64,000 bases of DNA from JAAYVZ01 sp035384965 (GTDB taxonomy: Bacteria; Acidobacteriota; Thermoanaerobaculia; Thermoanaerobaculales; Thermoanaerobaculaceae), in contig DAOOJE010000006.1 of NCBI GenBank assembly GCA_035384965.1, positions 51,226 to 115,225 of the forward strand, in the 5' to 3' direction. The notes below the pieces were generated by a model that saw nothing but the letters and a program-made list of their open reading frames with translations, did no database searches and was not told the origin of the DNA. How positions within the stretch are numbered: position 1 is the stretch's first letter; the number at the start of each line of letters is the position of its first letter. Position numbers and translations under genes: made by a program. This document shows positions 16,800 to 24,478 of the stretch, one piece after another.

Positions 16800-18737
16800 A
16801 TGGGAAACGGTGCCTCCGGGTACGGTACGGTGCGCCACGAGGTGTCGCTGCTGACCGCCGATGATCTCTTCCTCTTCAACGAGGGAAGCCACTTCAAGCT
16901 CTGGGAGAAGCTGGGCGCCCACCTCCACACGGTGGACGGCGTCGAAGGGGCGCTGTTTTCGGTGTGGGCTCCCAACGCCGAGCGGGTCGCGGTGGTGGGG
17001 GACTTCAACGGCTACGACCACGAGGCGCACCCGCTGCGCCCCACCGGCAGCTCGGGGATCTGGGAAGGGTTCGTGCCGGGAGCGCGGCAAGGGCTCACCT
17101 ACAAGTTCCACATCACCTCCCGGCACAACGGGATCAGGGCCGAGAAGGCCGACCCGTTCGCCGTGGCGGCCGAGGTCCCGCCGAAGAGCGCCTCGGTCCT
17201 GTGGGATCTCGCGTACGAGTGGCACGACCAGGCGTGGATGGCGACCCGCCACGCCCGCAACGCCCTCGACTCGCCGATGGCTTTGTACGAGCTGCACCTG
17301 GGGTCGTGGATGCGGGTGCCGGAGGAGGGCCACCGTTCGCTGTCGTACCGGGAACTGGCGCCGCGCCTGGTCGAGCACGTGCAGCGCATGGGGTTCACGC
17401 ACGTCGAGCTGATGCCGGTGGCGGAGCACCCGTTCTTCGGCTCGTGGGGGTACCAGATCACCGGCTACTTCGCTCCCACCTCGCGCTACGGCACGCCGCA
17501 GGACTTCATGTACCTCATCGACACGCTCCACCAGGCCGGGATCGGCGTCATCCTGGACTGGGTGCCGTCGCACTTTCCCACCGACGGGCACGGGCTCGGT
17601 CGCTTCGACGGAACGGCGCTGTACGAGCACGCCGATCCTCGCAAGGGGTTCCACCCCGACTGGGGGTCGTACATCTTCAACTACGGCCGCCACGAGGTGC
17701 GCTCGTTCCTCATCTCCAACGCCATGTTCTGGCTCGACGTCTACCACATGGACGGGCTGCGGGTGGACGCCGTGGCGTCGATGCTCTACCTCGACTACTC
17801 GCGCAAGGACGGCGAGTGGATCCCCAACCAGTACGGCGGGCGGGAGAACATCGAGGCGATCGACTTCCTGCGCCGCTGCAACAGCGAGATCTACAAGGCG
17901 CATCCGGACGTGCAGGTGATCGCCGAGGAGTCCACCGCGTGGCCGATGGTCTCCCGTCCGACCTACGTCGGGGGCCTGGGGTTCGGCCTCAAGTGGGACA
18001 TGGGGTGGATGCACGACACGCTCTCGTACTTCTCGCGCGACCCGATCTTTCGCACCTACCACCACAACCAGCTCACGTTCCGCCAGCTTTACGCCTTCCA
18101 CGAGAACTTCGTGCTCCCTCTCTCGCACGACGAGGTGGTGCACGGCAAGGGCTCGTTGCTCGGCAAGATGCCCGGCGACGACTGGCAGCGCTTCGCCAAC
18201 TTGCGGCTGCTGTACGCCTACATGTACGGCCAGCCGGGGAAGAAGCTGCTTTTCATGGGGGCCGAGCTCGCCCAGTGGCGGGAGTGGCGGCACGACGAGT
18301 CACTCGACTGGCACCTGCTGCAGTTCGCCCCGCACGAGGGCGTGCGCCTGCTGCTAGCCGACCTCAACCGGCTGTACCGCAACACACCGGCGTTACACGA
18401 GCTGGACTGCCACTCCAGTGGCTTCGAGTGGGTGGACTGCAACGACGCGTACGCCTCGGTGCTGTCGTTCCTGCGCCGCGGCCGCGACGAGGAGGAGCTG
18501 GCGCTGGTGGCCTGCAACTTCACGCCCGTGCCGCGCATCGGCTACCAGCTCGGGGTGCCGACGGGGGGGTTCTGGCGCGAGGTGCTCAACACCGACGCGC
18601 ACGAGTACGGCGGCAGCGGCATGGGGAACAGCGGCGGCGTGATGGCGACGGAGGGGCCGGCCCACGGCCGCCCGTTCGCTCTCACGGTGACGCTGCCGCC
18701 GCTCGCGGCCGTGGTCTTCCGCCCGGACCGGGGCTGA
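16800..18737 (+). CDS. glgB: 1,4-alpha-glucan branching enzyme (GH13)
   Basis: 645 residues. It makes alpha-1,6 branches in glycogen. An N-terminal CBM48-type domain (FSVWAPNAERVAVVGDFNGYD) precedes the GH13 barrel. Catalytic signatures: DWVPSHFP, nucleophile Asp in GLRVDAVASML near 323, acid/base Glu in AEEST near 376, and the transition-state Asp in LSHDEVVHGK. The C-terminal beta domain is present (LVACNFTPVPRIGYQ). Length and motifs match GlgB of the shorter, single-CBM48 type. The ATG at 16800 has a G-rich ribosome site; TACGCT at 16775-16780 may be the -10 box. The GH57 gene follows after 10 bp, so both probably act in one glycogen or alpha-glucan pathway. Confidence 0.96.
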   Translation: MGNGASGYGTVRHEVSLLTADDLFLFNEGSHFKLWEKLGAHLHTVDGVEGALFSVWAPNAERVAVVGDFNGYDHEAHPLRPTGSSGIWEGFVPGARQGLTYKFHITSRHNGIRAEKADPFAVAAEVPPKSASVLWDLAYEWHDQAWMATRHARNALDSPMALYELHLGSWMRVPEEGHRSLSYRELAPRLVEHVQRMGFTHVELMPVAEHPFFGSWGYQITGYFAPTSRYGTPQDFMYLIDTLHQAGIGVILDWVPSHFPTDGHGLGRFDGTALYEHADPRKGFHPDWGSYIFNYGRHEVRSFLISNAMFWLDVYHMDGLRVDAVASMLYLDYSRKDGEWIPNQYGGRENIEAIDFLRRCNSEIYKAHPDVQVIAEESTAWPMVSRPTYVGGLGFGLKWDMGWMHDTLSYFSRDPIFRTYHHNQLTFRQLYAFHENFVLPLSHDEVVHGKGSLLGKMPGDDWQRFANLRLLYAYMYGQPGKKLLFMGAELAQWREWRHDESLDWHLLQFAPHEGVRLLLADLNRLYRNTPALHELDCHSSGFEWVDCNDAYASVLSFLRRGRDEEELALVACNFTPVPRIGYQLGVPTGGFWREVLNTDAHEYGGSGMGNSGGVMATEGPAHGRPFALTVTLPPLAAVVFRPDRG

Positions 18738-18747
18738 ACGTTCTGCC

Positions 18748-21210
18748 ATGGCGCGCTACGTCTGCATTCACGGTCACTTCTACCAGCCGCCGCGGGAAAA
18801 CCCGACGTTCGAGGCGATCGAGGTCCAGGACTCCGCCTACCCCTACCACGACTGGAACGAGCGGGTGACGGCCGAGTGCTACGCTCCCAACGCAGCCGCC
18901 CGCATTCTCGACGGGAACGGGCGCATCATCAACATTCTCAACAACTACAGCCGGATTTCCTTCAACTTCGGGCCGACCTTGCTGGCGTGGCTGGAGCACC
19001 ACGACGCCGAGACGTACGCCGCCGTGCTGGCCGCCGACCGCGAGAGCCGCGCCCGGTTTTCCGGACATGGCTCGGCGCTCGCCCAGGTCTACAACCACCT
19101 CATCATGCCGCTCGCCCGGCGGCGCGACATGGTGACCCAGGTGCGCTGGGGTCTCGCCGACTTCCGGCACCGCTTCGGGCGCGAGCCAGAAGGGATGTGG
19201 CTGCCGGAGACCGCCGTCAACCTCGAAGCACTCGAGGTGCTGGCCGAGGCCGGAATCCGCTTCACGATCTTGGCCCCCCACCAGGCAGCCCGGGTGCGGC
19301 GCCTGGGCGACACGCACTGGCACGACGTGAGCGGGGGTCGCATCGACCCCACCCGGCCGTACCTGGTCAGGCTCCCGGGCGGGCGGCACATCGCGGCGTT
19401 CTTCTACGACGGCCCGCTCTCGCGCGCGGTGGCGTTCGAGCGGCTGCTGTCCGACGGGGGGCGATTCGTCGACCGGCTGCTCGGCGCTTTCGCGGCCCAG
19501 CCGGGGTGGGACCAGCTCGTGCACATCGCGACCGACGGCGAGACCTACGGTCACCACCACCGCTTCGGGGACATGGCGCTCGCCTGGGCGCTCCACCGCA
19601 TCGAGTCCGGGCGCGACGCCAGACTCACCAACTACGGCGAGTTCCTGGCCATCCACCCCCCGGCGTTCGAGGCCGAGATCATCGAGAACACCTCGTGGAG
19701 CTGTGCCCACGGGATCGAGCGCTGGCGGTCCGACTGCGGCTGCAGTTCCGGCAGCCACCCTGGCTGGTCCCAGGCGTGGCGCGGACCGCTCCGGCATGCT
19801 CTGGACTGGCTGCGGGACGAGGCCGGGGCGATCTTCGAGCAGCACGGCGAACGGCTGCTCCGCGACGTGTGGGCGGCGCGCGACGAGTACATCGACGTGG
19901 TCCTGGACCGCTCGCCGGCGAACGTCGACGCCTTCCTGGCCCGTCACGCCCGGCAGCCGCTCTCGCGGGGGGACGAGGTCACCGCGCTGCGGCTGCTCGA
20001 GATGCAGCGCCACGCCATGCTCATGTACACGAGCTGCGGGTGGTTCTTCGACGAGATCTCGGGGCTGGAGACGGTGCAGGTGCTGCAGTACGCGGCGCGG
20101 GCGCTCCAGCTCGCCGAGACCGTGACGGGCCGCCGGCTCGAATCGGCGTTCGGCGACCTGCTCGCGCGGGCGCCCTCGAACCTGCCCGCCTACGGCAACG
20201 GGCGGGCAGTGCTCGACAAGCTCGTCCGCCCGGCCGCGGCCGACCTCCTCAAGGTCGGCGCCCACGCCGCCATCGGCTCGCTCTTCGAGCCGGCCGGCAA
20301 CGGCCACCTCGCCCGCGTGTTCCGGCTCGAGCGCCGCGACCACCGCAGCGCCCAGGCCGGCCGGGCGCGGCTGGCCGTGGGTCACCTCGAAATCACCTCG
20401 GCGATCACCCGGGAGTCGGCGTGCCTGACGTACGGGGTGTTGCACATGGGGGACCACAACCTCACCGGAGGGGTGCGGGAGGCCCGGGCCGATGAGGTCT
20501 ACCACGCCCTGGTGAGCGAGGCGATGGGCGCCTTCTCGCGCGCCGACCTGCCGGCGACCCTGCGCGCCATCGACCGGCACTTCGACCACACCTACTCGCT
20601 CAAGTCGCTGTTCCGCGACGACCAGCGGCGCATCCTGGCGCAGATACTCGACTCCACGCTCGACGAGGCGGCCACGGCCTACCGCCAGGTCTACGAAAAG
20701 CAGGCGCCGCTCATGCGCTTCCTCTCGGACCTCGGGATGCCGCTGCCGCAGGAGTTGCAGGCCACCGCAGGGTTCGTGCTCAACGCCGGGCTGCGCCAGG
20801 CTCTGCGCGGCGATCCCCTGCCTCTCGAGCACATCCAGCACCTCCTCGCGGAGGCACGGCTCTTCGGCGTGACACTCGACGGTCCGGGGCTCGCCTTCGT
20901 GCTCCGCCAGACGCTGCACCGGCTGGCCGCCCGCTTGGCCGCCGATCCGGCCAGCTTTAGGCCGCTCCAGGACCTCACGGCGGCCGTCGGTCTGGCCGCC
21001 ACGCTGCCGTTCGAGGTCGACTTCTGGAAGGTCCAGAACACGTTCTTCGACCTGCCGGCCGCGGTCGTGGCGGCGCATCGCGAGGCGGCCAGCCGCGGCG
21101 ACCTCGCGGCCGAGGAGTGGCTCACCTGCCACGGCGTGCTCGGCGAGCTCTTGCACGTGCTGCCCCCGGCGGCGCCGGCAGGCCGCGAAGGGGGCACGGC
21201 CGGCGGTTGA
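18748..21210 (+). CDS. Glycoside hydrolase family 57 protein with DUF3536 C-terminal region
   Basis: 820 residues. Starts with the GH57 region-1 motif IHGHFYQPPRENP. The nucleophile Glu is in GMWLPETAVN near residue 154, and the proton donor Asp is in HIATDGETYGHHH near 263. The region TSWSCAHGIERWRSDCGC is typical of the GH57/DUF3536 proteins. Residues from about 290 onward are the DUF3536-type helical region. GH57 enzymes act on alpha-glucans (amylase, branching, amylopullulanase activity). The gene starts 10 bp after glgB, so it is very likely co-transcribed and works on the same polymer. Exact bond specificity is unknown. No signal peptide is visible, so it is cytoplasmic. Confidence 0.9.
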   Translation: MARYVCIHGHFYQPPRENPTFEAIEVQDSAYPYHDWNERVTAECYAPNAAARILDGNGRIINILNNYSRISFNFGPTLLAWLEHHDAETYAAVLAADRESRARFSGHGSALAQVYNHLIMPLARRRDMVTQVRWGLADFRHRFGREPEGMWLPETAVNLEALEVLAEAGIRFTILAPHQAARVRRLGDTHWHDVSGGRIDPTRPYLVRLPGGRHIAAFFYDGPLSRAVAFERLLSDGGRFVDRLLGAFAAQPGWDQLVHIATDGETYGHHHRFGDMALAWALHRIESGRDARLTNYGEFLAIHPPAFEAEIIENTSWSCAHGIERWRSDCGCSSGSHPGWSQAWRGPLRHALDWLRDEAGAIFEQHGERLLRDVWAARDEYIDVVLDRSPANVDAFLARHARQPLSRGDEVTALRLLEMQRHAMLMYTSCGWFFDEISGLETVQVLQYAARALQLAETVTGRRLESAFGDLLARAPSNLPAYGNGRAVLDKLVRPAAADLLKVGAHAAIGSLFEPAGNGHLARVFRLERRDHRSAQAGRARLAVGHLEITSAITRESACLTYGVLHMGDHNLTGGVREARADEVYHALVSEAMGAFSRADLPATLRAIDRHFDHTYSLKSLFRDDQRRILAQILDSTLDEAATAYRQVYEKQAPLMRFLSDLGMPLPQELQATAGFVLNAGLRQALRGDPLPLEHIQHLLAEARLFGVTLDGPGLAFVLRQTLHRLAARLAADPASFRPLQDLTAAVGLAATLPFEVDFWKVQNTFFDLPAAVVAAHREAASRGDLAAEEWLTCHGVLGELLHVLPPAAPAGREGGTAGG

Positions 21211-21241
21211 CGAGCGGGAGACGGGGCGGGACACTGCCCGC

Positions 21242-22519
21242 ATGAAGGAGCTGGTTCTCATCGTCGACGACGAGCCCGGGATCCTGACCACGCTCGGCCA
21301 GATCCTCTCCGACGAGGGCTACGAGGTGGCCAGCACGCCGTCCGGAGAGGAGGCGCTCCGGATGTACGAGGAGCTGCGGCCGGTGGCGGTGTTTCTCGAC
21401 GTCTGGCTGCCCGATCGCGACGGTCTGGAAACGCTGCAGGCGTTGCGCGCGGCGGACCCCACGGCGGCGGTGATCATGATGTCCGGGCACGGCCAGGCCG
21501 CCACGGCCGTGCGCGCCATCAAGCTGGGCGCCCACGACTACCTCGAGAAGCCGCTTTCCTACCAGCGCGTGGTGGATACGCTCCAGAGCGCGCTGGAGGC
21601 GCGCCGCGGCGGCACGAACCCGCTGCTCGAGGGGCCGCAGGCGGGCGAGCCGGCGCGGGTTTTCTCGCCGCCGCCGCTGCTGCCGATCGTGCGCACCGGC
21701 ACGCTGCCCCAGCGCACGATCCGGGCCGCCAGCGTCATCTACGGGCTGGGGCTGCACTCCGGAGGCCGCACCGGACTCGTGCTCCAGCCGCTCCCCCCCG
21801 ACTCGGGGATCCACTTCGTGACCCTCCCCCGCGGGATCCAAATCCCGGCCCACCTGCAGGCCGTCGGCGACACCGAGTACGCCACCACCCTGTGCGGCGG
21901 GGGCGAGGAGATCCGCACCGTCGAGCACCTGCTCGCCACCCTGCACGCCGCCGGCATCACCAACTTGCTGGTGAAGGTGCACGGCGAGATCCCGGTGCTG
22001 GACGGCTCGGCGCTCGAGTTCTGCCAGCGCATCGAGGAAATCGGCATCGAGGACCAAGGCGTGCCCCGCCGCGAGATCGCCATCGACCGGCCGTACGAAC
22101 TGTCTCTCAAGGGCGACAAGCGGATGCGCATCGAGCCCGCCGACACCCTCGAGGTCGCCTACCACCTGCGCTACCCGCTTCCCATCGGCGAGCAGCGCTG
22201 CACCTTCCGGCTCACCGGCTTCGACGCCTTCCAGGCGCAAATCGCCCCGGCCCGGACGTTCGGGTTTCTGCGCGACCTGCCGATGATCAAGGAACTCGGC
22301 CTGGGCTCCGGCGGCCGGCTCGACAACTTCATCCTGGTGGGCGAGGACAACGTGGTCAACACCGCCCTGCGCTTCCCCGACGAGTTCGTGCGCCACAAGA
22401 TCCTCGACGTCATCGGGGATCTGTACCTGCTGGGCTACCCGGTGCGCGGCCGCGTCACGGCCGCCTTCACCGGCCACCGCGACAACATCGCCCTGCAGCG
22501 GCTCATCCTCGCCGGCTGA
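21242..22519 (+). CDS. lpxC: Response-regulator receiver domain fused to LpxC (lipid A deacetylase)
   Basis: 425 residues in one uninterrupted frame. Residues 1-120 are a complete CheY-like receiver: acidic pair D9/D10, phospho-acceptor D53 (in FLDVWLP), S81, K103 (LEKPL). After a Pro-rich linker (121-150) comes LpxC, the zinc enzyme that deacetylates UDP-3-O-acyl-GlcNAc, the committed step of lipid A synthesis. Its GLHSG motif and zinc/catalytic residues are present: H229 (TVEHLLA), H385 and D389 (HKILD), H412 (FTGHRDN). Normal LpxC is about 300 residues and has no receiver. It starts 31 bp after the GH57 gene. No cognate kinase is adjacent. The fusion implies phosphorylation-controlled lipid A synthesis, which is inference. 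The ATG at 21242 is the only sensible start. Confidence 0.93.
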   Translation: MKELVLIVDDEPGILTTLGQILSDEGYEVASTPSGEEALRMYEELRPVAVFLDVWLPDRDGLETLQALRAADPTAAVIMMSGHGQAATAVRAIKLGAHDYLEKPLSYQRVVDTLQSALEARRGGTNPLLEGPQAGEPARVFSPPPLLPIVRTGTLPQRTIRAASVIYGLGLHSGGRTGLVLQPLPPDSGIHFVTLPRGIQIPAHLQAVGDTEYATTLCGGGEEIRTVEHLLATLHAAGITNLLVKVHGEIPVLDGSALEFCQRIEEIGIEDQGVPRREIAIDRPYELSLKGDKRMRIEPADTLEVAYHLRYPLPIGEQRCTFRLTGFDAFQAQIAPARTFGFLRDLPMIKELGLGSGGRLDNFILVGEDNVVNTALRFPDEFVRHKILDVIGDLYLLGYPVRGRVTAAFTGHRDNIALQRLILAG

Positions 22520-22556
22520 TGTCAACGCGCCGCCGCTCCCGGCCGTCTGGGTGAGC

Positions 22557-24422
22557 ATGCGGACTCTCGCCATCGCGGTCGCGTGTCTGCTGGCGGCGGC
22601 TTCCACCAGGGCGGGAAACCTCCTCGTCAACGGCGAGCTGACACCCGGGGGCGGCGGCTGGGTGCCGGTGCAGCCATCCGACGCCGCCTGCGCCACCCTG
22701 CACTGGGACGAGGCGGGCGTGCTCGAGGTGGCGTTCGACTGCGGCGCGGCCGCGGCGGATGCCGGCTGGCAGCAGTCCGCGCCCGTGGTGGGAGGCGCGT
22801 GGTACAGAATCGAGGCGCGGGCCGCGGCGGCCGCGCTGTCCGGCGAGGGGGACGTGGAGCTGACGTTCAGGGACGCGGCCGGCAAGGTGATCTGGAAAAC
22901 CGGCACGGAGTCCTTCGCCGGGACCTTCGAGTGGGACGGGCTCGCCTGGCGAGTGCGCGCCCCCGAGGGCAGCGCCCGGCTCGACGTGTGGCTCGGCGTG
23001 CGCCACGGAGTCTCGGGCACCGCGTACTTCGACACGGCGCGTCTGGAGGAACTGCCGGGCGGCGGCTGGCGAGATCTGTCCGTGGACCTCGACCGCACGG
23101 TGGGCACGCTGCGGAGGCTGGCGCAGACCAACCGGGGCCCCCGGCTGATGAGCCGCAGCGGCGTGATCGTCGACTACTCCGCGCGGCTGGCTGCGGCTGG
23201 CGTGACGATGATCCGCGGCCACGACGTCCACACGGCGTTCGACACCTCGGTGGTCTTCCCGGACCCGGGAGCCGATCCGGCGGACCCGGGCGCCTACCGC
23301 TTCGGCAGCACCGACGTGGCCATTGCCGAGGCCGCGGCTGGCGGCTTCGAGGTGCTCTTCCGCCTCGGCGAGAGCTTCGGCGGCCCCAAGACGCCCCGCA
23401 TGAGCGCCGAGAAGTGGGCCGAGGTCGCGCACCATATCGTGCTGCACGTCAACCAGGGGTGGGCCGGCGGGACCCGCGCCGGAGTGCGCTACTGGGAAAT
23501 CTGGAACGAGCCCAACGGCCCCCTGTTCTGGAGCGGCACCCCGGAAGCGTTCTACGACCTCTACGCCCGCGCTGCGGCGGCTGTGAGGTCTGCCGACCCC
23601 TCGGCGAGGGTCGGCGGGCCAGGGCTGGCCGGGCACACCCACGAGGGATGGGTGCGCGGCTTGCTGCGCCACATCGCGGCGACCGGCGCGCCGCTCGACT
23701 TCTTTTCCTGGCACGTCTACCACATGGGCAACCCCCACACGCTCGCACGCGCCCAGCGGCAGCTCCGCCGCCTGCTCGACGAGGAGGGGTTCGCAGCCAC
23801 CGAGCTCATCAACACGGAGTGGAACATTGCGGGCGGGCCGTGCGAGGCGACCGGGTGCAGGCTCGTCGTCGAGTCGGCGTACAACGCCGCCCACGCCGCC
23901 GGCGCCCTCGCGCACCTCCAGGACACCGACATCGGCATGGCATTCCGCTATCGCACCGACGGCACGGGTCTGTTCGGCATGTGCGGGGACGGTGTTTCCG
24001 AACCCGAGTGGTCGCGGTCGGGGCTCGCCTTCCGGCTCTGGGCAGAACTGTTCGGCACGCCGGTTCGGTTGGCCACGATGGGCGGGGACACGGAAGGGTT
24101 CGCCGTGATCGCCGGTCGCTCGGCAGACGGCGCGTCGGTGCGCGTGCTCGTCGCCAACCAGGGGAGTCCCGAGGCCGGGTACCGGCTGCGGCTGGCTGGC
24201 GCACCCGCGCGTTTTCGGTGGGAGGTCGCGGAGGTTTCCGACCGCCATCCGTGTGCGGTGGGCGACTGCACCCTCCGCACCGTGGCCTCCGGCACCGAGG
24301 CGCAGGCGCCGGACGGCGTGCTGGACGTGCCGTTGGCCGCTCCCGGCGTCCACCTGGTGCGGATCCAGCTCGACGGCGAGCCGGCTCGCGTGCCGCGCCG
24401 GCGGCTTCCCGCCCGCCGGTAG
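22557..24422 (+). CDS. Secreted GH39-like clan-A glycosidase
   Basis: About 621 residues. A signal peptide covers the first 20 (MRTLAIAVACLLAAASTRAG). Residues 20-165 look like a carbohydrate-binding beta sandwich (LLVNGELTPGG, WYRIEARA, YFDTARLEEL). The catalytic barrel follows, with acid/base Glu in YWEIWNEPNG and nucleophile Glu in LINTEWN, the spacing expected for GH39 or a related clan-A family. It ends with a C-terminal beta domain. GH39 includes beta-xylosidases and alpha-L-iduronidases; substrate is not predictable. The ATG at 22557 is favoured over an in-frame GTG at 22551. It is 37 bp after lpxC and could be co-transcribed, or act on surface or environmental polysaccharide independently. 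Confidence 0.75.
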   Translation: MRTLAIAVACLLAAASTRAGNLLVNGELTPGGGGWVPVQPSDAACATLHWDEAGVLEVAFDCGAAAADAGWQQSAPVVGGAWYRIEARAAAAALSGEGDVELTFRDAAGKVIWKTGTESFAGTFEWDGLAWRVRAPEGSARLDVWLGVRHGVSGTAYFDTARLEELPGGGWRDLSVDLDRTVGTLRRLAQTNRGPRLMSRSGVIVDYSARLAAAGVTMIRGHDVHTAFDTSVVFPDPGADPADPGAYRFGSTDVAIAEAAAGGFEVLFRLGESFGGPKTPRMSAEKWAEVAHHIVLHVNQGWAGGTRAGVRYWEIWNEPNGPLFWSGTPEAFYDLYARAAAAVRSADPSARVGGPGLAGHTHEGWVRGLLRHIAATGAPLDFFSWHVYHMGNPHTLARAQRQLRRLLDEEGFAATELINTEWNIAGGPCEATGCRLVVESAYNAAHAAGALAHLQDTDIGMAFRYRTDGTGLFGMCGDGVSEPEWSRSGLAFRLWAELFGTPVRLATMGGDTEGFAVIAGRSADGASVRVLVANQGSPEAGYRLRLAGAPARFRWEVAEVSDRHPCAVGDCTLRTVASGTEAQAPDGVLDVPLAAPGVHLVRIQLDGEPARVPRRRLPARR

Positions 24423-24464
24423 AGTCGGTTCCCGCCCCTGTTCCGGGTGGCGCAGCGGGAATGC

Positions 24465-24470
24465 TACGCT
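24465..24470 (+). promoter_or_regulatory. -10-like box TACGCT before the SNF2 helicase
   Basis: TACGCT ends 8 bp before the ATG at 24479, a spacing that would place transcription initiation at the start codon. TTCCGG at 24441-24446 is a weak -35 candidate with an 18-bp spacer. The same TACGCT word precedes glgB. Confidence 0.4.
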
Positions 24471-24478
24471 TGGCGGAT

